Shown here: one piece after another, positions 22,395-32,985 of the stretch
Position numbering within the stretch: the stretch's first letter is position 1
Layout of the letters: every line of letters begins with the position of its first letter
Origin: Candolleomyces eurysporus
Lineage: Eukaryota > Basidiomycota > Agaricomycetes > Agaricales > Psathyrellaceae
DNA length: 64,000 bases
Assembly: GCA_027579435.1 (NCBI GenBank)
Contig: JANBPK010000770.1
Coordinates: 62,001 to 126,000 of the forward strand
Reading direction: 5' to 3'
The notes under the pieces: generated by a model
Seen by the model: only the letters and a program-made list of their open reading frames with translations
Told to the model about the DNA's origin: nothing
Database searches by the model: none
Position numbers and translations under genes: made by a program

Positions 22395-23879
22395 ATGAAC
22401 CTCTCTCAGCGCTCCCCTAATGCCCTTGGTCTCGGGGATGCAGTCCAGCTGCTTGCAGGAATCATGCGGAACCCCATGGAAATCGATATCTGCCCATTGA
22501 CGATTCGTTTTGCACTACGTCGTCTTTCCGATGAGCTGGGGAACACCATGGTCGAAAGAGCGAAGTTCGCGAGGTCTCATCCCCAGCTCCTGAGAGCTGG
22601 GATGAAACTCCTCACCTGCAAAAGAACTCAGAACGAGCTGTCCGCGCTCTTGAAGCACTTGACGACCTGCGAGTGCCTCCCTTGCAAGTTCAATCAAGCT
22701 TCCATTGCACCCCACTCCGAGAAGGACTTGACAAGCCTCGGCTTCGGGATCATGATGGATATCCCTCTCCTTATCTGCAACTTTTGTGCGCTGACTCTCA
22801 ACGAGTCAACGCAGCACAAGTTCCGACAACCGAAAACGGGAGAGAGAGCTGAAAATCAACCTTGGCCACTGGGACCCGACGATCTGCTACCGTACGGGTT
22901 AAAGGGGTCCATAGAGGGGCTTTCGACGTGGGCATCCGGAGACTATGGCTTTGAAGGGAACGTTATCCAACTTGGCACCGCATTGACGACCTTCTATCGA
23001 CCCTTCGGCCAAGAGGTTTTGCGGTCAAGGTCATTTTCTGTCGACATCCCGTTTCGCCACTTAGGTCGTGCATTGAAACGGTATACCAAAGGTGGCCCTA
23101 TCGACGCATCAATTGGGCGAGACCCTGTTTTCGAATATGAAGTCGCGAGAACCCTCGAGTTCATTCATCCCCTCATTGATCTCGACCAAGGCAAATTTTG
23201 CGAAATGGTAACAGGGAGGGCGTGGATCGGCTCCATCTTCGAAGATCTCATGAACATTCTTGCGGTATCCCCTGACCAGTCATGGAACCGTCAATCTCTA
23301 ACGATCTACGTCGTTTTGGCTCACGCTCAAGCGAAAGTCGACCCTGCTACCGGAAGGCATAAAGTTGTCATCGATCCGAAGGAGCTGGACAGATATACGC
23401 CTATCTACAATGACCACGCCAGTGCGTTCGAGGTCATGGCGAGGACTCGAAGAGGCGCTTGTGGAAATATAACCTGCCCTGCAGACTTCGAAGGCACCCG
23501 CTCACGGTTGTGCGCCAAATGCAATCTTCTGAGATTCTGCGGAGAGAAGGTAAAATTTTGCCGTATTCTTCACAATCCAACTGACCAATTCACGCGCCTG
23601 TAGTGCCAGAAGGAAGCCTGGAATCACCGAAAATTCCCTCACAAAGTACTTTGTCAAAAAATCTACACCCTCAAGCAACAGGCAGGCTCGGATAACTGGA
23701 CCCGCTTTTGGACTCCCGGCTATTCTTTCGAAGGGTTTTTGGAAGCATGCCGCAAGGCGTCAGTTGACATGGACCTGTTGTCACATGTCGGTCTGGAGCT
23801 GGACGAGCTGTTTGCAGCTAGAATGAATAGCAGGAGTAGCCTCTCGATGGTCGAAAACAAACACAAAGCCAACCCTTAG
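22395..23879 (+). CDS. MYND-type zinc-finger protein, family member 5
   Basis: Exons 22395-23549 and 23604-23879, about 476 residues, frame fully intact. Blocks in order: AKFARSHPQLLRAGMK near residue 55, the CECLPC pair near 92, an aliphatic helix, TQHKFRQPK, QPWPLGPDDLLPYG near 155, and TFYRPFGQEVLRSRSF near 197. The finger reads GACGNITC, LCAKC, RFC, then exon 2 begins CQKEAWNHRKFPHKVLC, with the DNWTRFWTPGYSFE tail. The finger is at the very C-terminus, after a large N-terminal domain that I cannot name. Nuclear or scaffold roles are typical of MYND proteins, but nothing here decides. The next gene downstream is an alpha/beta hydrolase, as is also the case beside member 3. Confidence 0.84.
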
Positions 23880-24501
23880 GTCCAGCGTTCTTTATCAGCT
23901 CATCTACTCCTAAAGAGTCGTCAGTCATTTATCCAGCTAGTCTTCTCATGCCATCCAAGTAGCTACAATTATCTCCAATCATTTCTTGAATTTGAATACA
24001 AGATCATGTAAAGGCTTGAGCTCAAGGATGGAGTAACTCCAGCAATCACTGCCTTGCTTAGAGGGATGATCATTAGGTAAAGACGAGAGCTTAACACCGC
24101 CGCACAAATGAACTCGAAACGAGTCGGTTGTACCCAATTCAATAACAAGAATATCCACGGATGCACTCACGCAATAGGAAGCACGGCCGTATTTCTGCTG
24201 GTTTAGGCTCGAAGCGACCAACCCAACGGTACGTAGCACTCACACTATTGTGGCGAACAATAGTTTGATAACACATGGCCCTACATGGTGTCATCTGACA
24301 GCGCTTGCTGGCAGCAGATGACGAGACTGTCGACAGAAGCCCTATTTAAATCTCGCTTTGCGAACCGTATTGGTGGTACCCACAGAAGGGTTACCGCCAA
24401 AAAGAAATCGACTCCACCTTGCCGGGCTGGGAGGCTACACCTAAGCGAAACGGAAAACGCATAAAAGGGAAGGGGGTTGAAGTCAGAATCGTGTCCCCAA
24501 T
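23880..24501. other. Intergenic between MYND 5 and hydrolase 2
   Basis: 622 bases with no recognisable gene, presumably including the promoter of the hydrolase starting at 24502. Confidence 0.4.
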
Positions 24502-25534
24502 ATGACGTTAAGCGCGCCAGACTTGGTTGAGAAAACCCTTGCCTCATCCGATGGAACAAGTATTTACGCTGTAGCGGCGGGGAATCCAAAGCACAGCGCT
24601 CTCGTCTTTATCCATGGATTTGGATTGAGTTCGTTGGTGTTTGAAGGCTTGTTCCGCGAGCCTGCGCTGCTCGATAAGTTTTATCTGGTTAGTAAACGAG
24701 TGACTTTAACCCTGTGCGATAGCTAACTTCCTCGCACATCACATAGGTCTCATACGACGTCAGGGGGAATGGTCGAAGTGGAAAGCCTGATAACCCTGAG
24801 GCTCACCAATCGTCTTTGTATGCCGCGGATTTCCGCGCCGTTTTGAAGGCATTCGAAGTCACGAAACCTTTGATTGTTGCATGGTATGTCATTCCTAGCC
24901 ACCACAAAAAGAAAGAGCTCAATTCTTCGATACAGGAGCATGGGAGGTGAGGACCACATGAGTGTCATGAGAATACCTCTCTCAACATCGATGATTAGGC
25001 ATTGTTGTCGCTGACGTGTGTGCGCACTTACCTCCTGGAACCATTTCTGGGGTCGTCTACGTGAATGCAGCTCCGTACCTAGGGGAAGCCCTCGTAAAAG
25101 TAGGAACCCCGTACATTCTCGAAGTCCTTCCCTTGCTCCTATCCACCGACAACGTAGCGACTTCCTGCGAGGCAAGGATCAAGTTCGTCGAAGCCTGCTT
25201 CTCGAAACCAGATATCCTTCCAACCCAGCTCAAGTGGAGTTGGATTGGGGCAACGGTTATGCAGCCACCCCTCGTCGCGGCGCTCACAGCGGGGAGATCC
25301 CAGGATGCTTCGAAGCTTTTCGAAGCCGCAGAGGGTGGACTTCCAGCCCTGGCCATCACCTCAACCGCTGATCTAATAATTCAAGGAAAAAATGTCGAGG
25401 AAATGCTGAAGGAGCATTTTAAGAATTTAGAGGTGCATCGGATTGAGAACGGGAGCCACACACCTTTCATTGACGATAAAGAAGAATTTGTCAAGGTTTT
25501 GACAGAGTTTGCGAAGAAGACTTTTCAGGGTTGA
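24502..25534 (+). CDS. Alpha/beta hydrolase fold protein 2
   Basis: Four exons: 24502-24687, 24747-24883, 24936-24946 (11 bases) and 24999-25534, giving 289 residues. ALVFIHGFGLSSLVF provides the HG oxyanion region, and YDVRGNGRSGKP the strand-4 block. The nucleophile elbow reads AWSMGG; its serine codon is supplied by the 11-base third exon. The probable acid is the Asp of TSTADLIIQG, the histidine that of NGSHTPFID. No signal peptide or membrane segment is seen. It is a paralogue of the gene at 16680-17744 with identical lengths of the first three exons (186, 137, 11). The reaction is probably ester, lactone or epoxide hydrolysis; the substrate is unknown. Confidence 0.88.
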
Positions 25535-25955
25535 GGATCGGGGGAGGATTGAGGCCTAGCACCTCAATAGACACAGATATCCCATTTTTCAAAGTCCAAG
25601 CAAATAGATCGATGGTTACAGATGTCATTCACTCCACGGACAAGGTAGAAAAGACGGCCCAAGGATACACAGATGCAAATAATGCGGTGGCACCGGGACA
25701 GTTCCGAGTCGAGTTTCACCAAAGTCCTGCTCTCAAAACCAGCTGACAACGAATCTACTTAGATTTAAGACTGGAGAATTCGCGAGGGACGTGTCTCCTG
25801 CATTCTTGATCTCCCGGCTGGTTATCGCTTTTGCGGCAGACTGTTTGGAGAAGCCCGTACACACGCAGGTCTGTGGCCGCCGCATTGTGTTACTCTTGGT
25901 TAAGTGTTGATTGCGCTGAACGTCGATTTATAGAGCTGAGGAGCAGCTTGTTGAA
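25535..25955. other. Intergenic upstream of DUF6697-type gene 1
   Basis: About 420 bases with no recognisable gene; presumed promoter of the next gene. Confidence 0.4.
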
Positions 25956-27416
25956 GATGAAGCCGCCTGCTGTGAAAACCGAAGACTTCGACCGCGTCGA
26001 TCTTTCTTGGTGGAAAAGGGAGGCGTTCCCGGTCGACGTCAAGCCTACAACATCCACCTGTGACGACAAAAGCCGCATCCGATATTTCATGGACGGCGTT
26101 GTGATTACGACACGCAGGCGAACGGATGTAAGATATATCAGTATTTCAAATTCGGTATCTGCTGGCTCGAGGGTGAAGAGTTCCCCATCGCGTTTGAAAT
26201 TCGCACAAAAAGATACCAAGCAGAACATGAGTCTGGATCCACCAAAGGTACGCTCTTTCCCAGTTATTGTGATCAACGCCAATTGTCTCAAACGTTGCGT
26301 GATAGGCTTTGGTGAGACAGACCCCGTTGAAGCTCAAGCGGGAGGACGAAATGAAGCCGTCTTTTAACGGCATCAAAAAACAAGAGGATGAGGATCTAGA
26401 CATTGCACAATTGTGGAGAAATCCTGTGAGAGACTTTTGCTTCTATACATTTCTTTATCTTCGTGACTGACCACGTAAAATACAGACCATTAAAGTGGAG
26501 CCAAAGATCGAGACTATGAAGTTTGATCCAGAGACTATCAGGTCACGGATAGAGGACGCTGGCATATCCCTCATTCCATACCCGATCAACTGCGATCCAG
26601 AGATCGCAAAAACACGGGTCTCTCGTATGTTCATGGCTGGAGCATATGGTGGAAGTCCGCAAGAGACATTTCCCCGTATCTCGAGGAAAAAATTCAAGAT
26701 AGGGAAACTCAATGATTTCATGTACCCATCAGGTGACTATCAACCTGAAGTACCGAGGTTACCAGGTGCGCCGGGCATTTGGTTCGATATCGAGGACGGT
26801 GATCACGACGGTTGTGTCTACCGATTGTTTACAAGGGTACAGAAAGCACCAGCTGAATGGCTCTATCAGGGCCAGTACAAACTCAAGCGCTCCCTTTCAT
26901 TGACTCGTGACGAGTGGGCCCAGCAGAAAATATCTGTGAGTTGCGGCCTCCCATTGTTCTCTTCCGGTACTTTTGCCGCCTTTAGACTGACGAGACTATA
27001 CTGCAGGTTCGCAATGCGTGGGTCAAGGAGCTGTTCAAAAAGTCATGGGGAATTGCGATGAGGATTCAAATATATGCATTGAATCGCTGGGGGCGGAAAC
27101 CAACAGTGGCCGAAGTAACGGACATCGAGGAACGTCGGCTGTATAGATCTGTACAAGAAACAGACATAGCGCGCGCGTTGACAAGAGGGGATCAGGTCAG
27201 TTTACTACCAGTTCACATTGTTGCTCTTGGCTGATGGTTGATGCCTTGAAGTCGCTAGCAATTTATACCATGCAGTGTGTAGGATACGATGTCGCCTTTC
27301 AGACATACCTTAAAGTAAAACTTGCTCAGCCTAGCAAGCGGAAAGCTCAAAGCAGTCCTAAAGGCACGAACCTTCCAACAGAGGGCAGGCCAAGCAAACG
27401 GCGAAGGGTCAGATAA
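25956..27416 (+). CDS. DUF6697-type protein 1
   Basis: The second half is clear: exons 26486-26935, 27007-27195 and 27252-27416. They encode a block with MFMAGAYGGSPQETFP, FMYPSGDYQPEVPRLPGAPG, EWLYQGQYKLKRSLSLT and DEWAQQKIS, then WGIAMRIQIYALNRWGRKPT, and finally AIYTMQCVGYDVAFQTYL followed by a basic tail (PSKRRRVR) that could be a nuclear localisation signal. This order matches the agaricomycete family of unknown function I know as DUF6697. Upstream, an exon from the ATG at 25956 carries DKSRIRYFMDGVV, which the paralogue at 33.2 kb shares. The exons joining these parts (26130-26410) are not resolved; a linker ending KKQEDEDLDIAQLWRNP before a donor at about 26427 fits. Function unknown. 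Confidence 0.72.
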
Positions 27417-29174
27417 AAGGGCTGAGCAGAACGGCGAGAGCGATATAGTATTGTCCGATGATGATCTTGCTTCAGACCCAGATTCCGGATTGGAGTTAAG
27501 ATATACTGATGTTCTTGCACCATGTAGATATCCAATTAAAATTGATAGCTTTATCTTGCGTCGAGCACCTGACCTTCAAGTCCTCTTTTCATAAGACTCT
27601 TGAAAAGCGACACTTGCTGCTGCCTCCGTGAGTCTTCCTTGACATATAGGTGTCTCCTAGGCTTTCCTTTAGTGATTCTAGAGCGTCCATAAACCTTTAC
27701 GCTCATGAATGAATTATGAACTAACGGGTTCGAAGCCAATTGCAAGACCAATGGATCGAGAAGCTATGCGCAAAGTGGGGCCAATAACATAGGGGTTATT
27801 CTATGCGCCGAGGCCATGGAAGCAGATACCCACATCGGAAAGAGCTGACCCACATCGGAGAGAGCTGATAGTGTTCAATCCAAGGTTTACGAGATCGTCC
27901 ATGAAGCTGGTATAGGACTTGCAGCTTTGACCCGGTAACAAGGCAAGTCTTTCATATAAAGAAAGAGAAGTGACAGTCTTGGCCTTTGTGGACCCCCTTA
28001 AGTACCCTCGGCAAAATGTCCCGGTAACTTGTACTTGCATCGTTGTAACATGCTGAATGGTACCCCGCTCTTATCCTCCTCGGAGCTGACCATCCATCCT
28101 TGATCTACAATTACCCTAAATTCTGCTCGCGGAGAAGGGCATCATGATCATCCTGCGATACTGGAGACGAGATTGCAAGCACTTTCAACCGACCTGACCT
28201 CGTGAAGCTCGGACAACACGAGGTGGTCGAGAAGATTATGACTGGCGGGGACGAGGCGCATACCTTTCTCTGTCTAAACCAGCTACATCGGTTGCTAACG
28301 ACTTGCTATAGTTATTTATATTTTCTAGCGTCGCAGCCGGCGGAGTCGGCACCACGGTCTAGTTGCTCAGCCTCGGGCGGCCCACACTAGCGGGAAGTAG
28401 GATACAAGTCTTGGTCTCTTGGGACGTCGATTCATCCTAACCCCGTTCATCGGCAGCGTACGACTCTCGCTCTAGATATGAATAACGGGTCGATAGGATG
28501 GACGAAGGGGCTTAGAATGACGAACGACGAAGAGTTATAAATTGAAGACCGCAAAGGATGCTGCTGAGATCATCGTTCCCGGGCGCGTAGGCCTCTTCAG
28601 GCTCTTGCACCGAAGCAGACAAGAGCTGACTTTGTGTTGACAACATCCTGTATGCAACTCCCACTGGAAAACGAGAAGCAGTCTAGTAAGGTCAACGTGT
28701 ATCGTATCATTACATTGATAGTGAAGTCCCCTACTAAAAATTCTTCGGGGCCATGTTCTCAATGCTGAAGAAGGGTGAACCCAATCGGGTTTGTCTTGGG
28801 ATTTCCTGAAAAAAGTGAAGAGGAATAGCAGAGTATCGGATTCAAGCCAATGCAAAAGGATCGATAGGGAAATGAGGTCGGTCCCAAGCATCCCCGAACC
28901 ACCAGCGAGAGTTCAGCCTGAGATTCAGCATGTTATGTGTCATGCTGAAGTTGTCAAACGAGGATGTGGAGGTGATGCCAATGTCGAAGAGATGAGGTGT
29001 CGGCTCTAGTACTGCGGACGGCTGGGATTTATCCGAAAACACGGAACAGACCGCTGCTTGTTGATCCACACGGCTCGACGGTTCAGTGTCAACGCTTCGG
29101 TCCCATGGCCAGTACCACAGGATGAGTCTTTCTCGTTGAAACTTGAAAGTCCAAATTAATGAACACGACTTACC
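27417..29174. other. Intergenic, 1.8 kb, nothing recognised
   Basis: Only short open frames with no motif, no family resemblance and no splice-consistent partners were seen. Confidence 0.4.
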
Positions 29175-29176
29175 GT

Positions 29177-29192
29177 CGCGTGACGTCACGCG
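29177..29192. promoter_or_regulatory. Perfect 16-base palindrome around TGACGTCA
   Basis: CGCGTGACGTCACGCG reads the same on both strands and contains the CRE/ATF-type bZIP core TGACGTCA. It lies 345 bases upstream of the P450 ATG. The 14-mer GTCGCGTGACGTCA (29175-29188) recurs exactly at 41389-41402 and 47349-47362. Binding by a bZIP factor is inference. Confidence 0.5.
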
Positions 29193-29536
29193 CGGGTCTG
29201 TGCACTTTGTCATTGCCTACGCGTTGAATTGCTCTGAAGGTGTGAGTGGGAGAGTGGAGCTCTGCATTGAAACCCCACCTAATTGGAACCTTGTGTATTT
29301 ACTACCTACTACTTCCAGCGCTTCATTTTTCAATCAAGTTCCAGACCGTGCAGAGGGAGAGGACCTGGAGGAATCTTCACACGAGTCGCCATCATTTGGT
29401 AAAAGGCGGCCGCCGATACGCTCAATGAGTGCTGAATCACAGCCACGCTGGATATATCTCCGAGCACCTGCATGCGCAAGATGGTCAAGTCTCACGAACC
29501 ACCCTCTTGACCTCAATCCACCTCGACCGACCAGCC

Positions 29537-32222
29537 ATGGTGGACATCCCACCGGGGATCATCTACCTGGCTCAGCGCCTCCCAAAGCTTGCCGCACCAC
29601 CCATTCTTACGTACCTAGCATACTTACTGGCCGAGTCCCATCTCGACATTGAACTGCCTACCTGGCTTCTTCGCTCAGCGGTCGTCCTCAGCCTGCCGGT
29701 CGCATTCACTGTCAAAGTTCAATGGCAAATTTTGAAGACCAAGTGGGAAGCTGCGCGACATGGGGCCGTTCTCCCTCCACCTCTGCCTGACTCGCTGCCC
29801 GGAGGGTTGGGTTTCATTCTCGCCTTCATGAAGGGAGCACAGGTCGAGTATCCAGGTATGTCGATAGTACCTTGAGATGCGCTCAGACCTTGACGGCGAT
29901 TGTATCGAAGGTGATAAGGTTAGCCAAAAGTTCGAGGAACTCGGCAACACATTCAACGCGAGGGTATTCTTTGAAAATCGAGTGCGTTGATTCCGTCCAC
30001 TTTACGTGGGTTCTCGCATTCTGACGCTTCTTCGACGCCCAGTTTGTAACAACGGAGCCTGAGTACATTAAGGCACGTTGAACACGGTCTCCCATAGACG
30101 ATCTTCACTTACGCTGGGCACGGGTTTGTTTAGGCGGTGCTTGCGACTCAATTCGAGGATTTTGAGAAAGGTTTGCGCATATCCTTTTCATATTCATGTT
30201 TTCTCACTTATTTTCGCAGGTCCGGAACAACGCAGACGGCTTGCACCACTTCTTGGGACCGGCGTCTTTGCAGCTGATGGTGCGGTCACAGTCACTCGGG
30301 CTCTTCCCTTTGAAATAAACTCACTCAAACGACATCTCCAGGAGAGCTTTGGAAGTAAGTCCTTGACCGAGCCTTTCAACGACGGGCGTAGGCTAACGAG
30401 ACGAAAGGTTCCACCGGGCAATGACTCGACCCTTCTTCACCAAGGATCGCATCAGCCATTTCGACGTTTTCGATCGCCATGGGGAAGACGCCATCAACCA
30501 GATGAAAACGAGATTTAAGGCTGGGATCCCCGTCGACTTCCAGGTTCGTATCCGCCATGAGAGATTCGGTGATGGTTGATCATGTTTGGTCACTTCCCCC
30601 AGGATGTCATTGCAAGATTCACTCTGGACGCTGCAACGGAGTTCCTGCTCGGCAACTCTGTGAGGTCTCTTTCGGAAGGCCTTCCTTATCCTTTCAATTA
30701 TACTGGGAACAAGACGACGCTTTCCGATACCTCCGAACTATTGGCAACTCAATTCGTCAAGTCCTTCACTGCAGCCCAGGAAACCACCGCTTTTCGCATA
30801 CGCTTTGGCGATCATTGGCCTTTGGTCTCCTTCTGGAAGGATGAGCTGAAAGAACACATGAAGGTTGTTCATGCATTTATTGATCCTATCGTCGCCGTTG
30901 CCATCGACAAGAAGAAGTCTACAGTCGTCGTCGAGAAAGATGAGGAAACTTTACTCGAGAACTTGGTCAACTCGACTGAAGGTGCGATTGAAGAATGTTA
31001 ATACTCAGGAACCTCACCAACAGGTACCTCTAACTAGATCCCATTATTCTTCGTGACGAGGTTATGAACCTTTTGGTTGCTGGACGCGATACAGTGAGTG
31101 CAGCCGGTTACTCTCATGATCTATTCTCTAATTCGTGAGTAAACAGACTGCCAGTCTTCTCACCTATACCATATACATGCTTGCTGAGCATCCGGACACT
31201 CTAAGTCGCCTCAGAGAGGAAATTCTTACCAGCATTGGTCCGGATCGCAAACCAACATACGCAGATCTCCGGGAGATGAAATATTTACGAGCTGTTCTCA
31301 ATGGTTAGTCAGTTTTTCCGAGCGCATGCTGCCTACTTTCTGACCCTCAAGCCAGAGACTCTCCGTCTGTATCCACCCGTGTAAGTATCGAAAGTGATGA
31401 CAAACAATGTTCTTGACTGCTGACGCCGAGCTTGGGTCAGACCATTCAATATCAGGCACGTTCACTCTGATTCGCTTTCGGCCATCCCGCTCACTCCCTT
31501 TGGACAGACTCTCGAAGTCTCCTACACTCTTACCATCAACCGTTCCCGGGGGAAAGCCTATCTATGTCCCTAGCGGTATAAGGTGCTTCGCTCGCCTGCT
31601 CCTACTGCTCACTCTCATTCTCAAACACAATCAAGGGTTCCGTATTCAATTATTACCATGCATCGAAGGGAAGATCTATGGGGCCCCGACGGTATATTCT
31701 CCTTGCAGTCGCCTCTCTTACCTGCTCTAACCGCTCCTCTCCTCTTCTAGCGCTCGAATTCGACCCTGACAGATTTATCGACGAGCGTCTTCAGAAGTAT
31801 CTGACCCCGAACCCGTTCATATTCCTTCCTTTCAATGCCGGACCTAGAATCTGCTTGGGTCAACAGGTTTGTGTCCTCCATTGAATTCATGCGAAGCGAG
31901 CCTACAGTCCTGACGAACGCCTTCTTTCCTCTAGTTCGCTTATCATGAAGCTTCCTTCTTCCTGGTCCGACTGCTGCAGAACTTTGCATCGATATCACTT
32001 GCACCTGAAGCCCAGCCCCTCGATTCAAAACCGCCGGCGGAGTGGGCTACTAGTGAGAATTCAAGGATCCGACGGGAGAAGGTCAAACCGAAGGCGCATT
32101 TGACTATGTATATCGAGGTGAGTGCGCTTCATCTCTCGTTTATCGCGGTGCATCAAGAGTCTTGCTGATATCAAATCAAGGGAGGTTTGTGGGTCACCAT
32201 GGAGGAAGCATCTCATGCTTAG
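29537..32222 (+). CDS. Cytochrome P450 monooxygenase, CYP63-like
   Basis: Heme-thiolate monooxygenase, probably ER-anchored, that inserts oxygen into hydrophobic substrates using a P450 reductase. Seventeen exons sum to 1770 bases and 589 residues: 29537-29855, 29911-29981, 30043-30072, 30134-30170, 30220-30279, 30342-30354, 30408-30543, 30603-30981, 31038-31093, 31147-31303, 31356-31380, 31441-31455, 31508-31582, 31636-31691, 31751-31866, 31935-32117, 32181-32222. An N-terminal hydrophobic segment is followed by [20 protein letters not shown] (helix C), [10 protein letters not shown] (helix I), ETLR (ExxR), [13 protein letters not shown] and the heme loop [11 protein letters not shown]. The order and wording resemble the CYP63 family of white-rot fungi, some of which oxidise alkanes. 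Two introns use GC donors (30073 and 31456). No internal stop in the model; it looks functional. Confidence 0.92.
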
Positions 32223-32359
32223 AAAATAATGAAGATTGTGTATCGTCCCGGCCTAACAATCGTATTCAGTATCTTATGCTTGTTTGTGGGTTTGACCTTC
32301 GTTCGAACCCCGCGGTGACCCTCACGCCTTCCGATGCGGCGCAAGGGGGCACTGGCTAC

Positions 32360-32600
32360 TCCGAGGCTCGCAGACTCATCACCATCGACGACTCGATCCC
32401 GGACTTCCACGGAGAGCACTTTTTGTCATTAGCCAGTAGAATGCCTTTCTTTCTGTGCAAGAATTTCCTGTTCGCGGTCAGGTAATTTACCCAACACAAG
32501 TTCTGACAACGCAAGGATGGCAAGGGCTTCGCCAAACAACCATGGTTTCTTGGGCCAGACGATCTGTTTCCGCACGGGTTCCAACACTCGGTATGCAGCC
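32360..32600 (+). pseudogene. Internal fragment of a MYND-family gene with stops
   Basis: Translation around 32385-32600 gives IPDFHGEHFLSLASRMPFFL, then KNFLFAVR, then TAA, FTQHKF, then TGA, QRKDGKGFAKQPW and LGPDDLFPHGFQHS. This matches residues about 130-190 of MYND member 3 (MSLVSLLPIFLCENLVFAL, STQHKFRQRREGKG, QPWPLGPDDLFPHG). The TGA stands where the paralogue has an Arg codon, as a C-to-T change at CGA would give. The finger and both ends of the gene are missing. It lies just past the P450 stop, far from the main array. Confidence 0.8.
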
Positions 32601-32985
32601 TACCCAAGTGTCGATAAAGGGAGTCGTTGTAACTGAGATTGATTAGTGGCATGTGAACGGTGCGATTCAGACGTTCTGCGCATGCCCGAGGATGATCGAT
32701 GTTTTGATGTCAGTGTACCAGGCGAGAGGCGAGGAGCAAAGGGACATCTTGATGAATTTTCGCTCGGTTTAAACTGCGATTAATGCAGCGCAGGTAAACG
32801 GATTGCGTCTCATGAGTTAGATAATAGGGGACATTAGCCAAAACCAGAGACGCATACACAGCCAAATAAACACCTCAGGAATTGCCAACACTGGACCACC
32901 TCAATAACCCCTGTATCCCTGCCCTCAAAAGCCCGATTACGAGAGTCTATATCTTGCCAGTACTATAATCTCGATGACTAGGACC

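Noticed and set aside
28535..28891. A 118-residue minus-strand protein
   Set aside because: No motif, no paralogue in the window and no supporting exon structure.
32296..32312. B-box-like TTCGTTCGAACCCCG suggesting a tRNA
   Set aside because: There is no A box at the right distance and no acceptor-stem pairing.
32480..32600. Repeat-induced point mutation as the general cause of decay
   Set aside because: Only one stop is clearly explained by C-to-T change; other relics decay by indels and deletions, so a genome-defence signature is not supported from this window.
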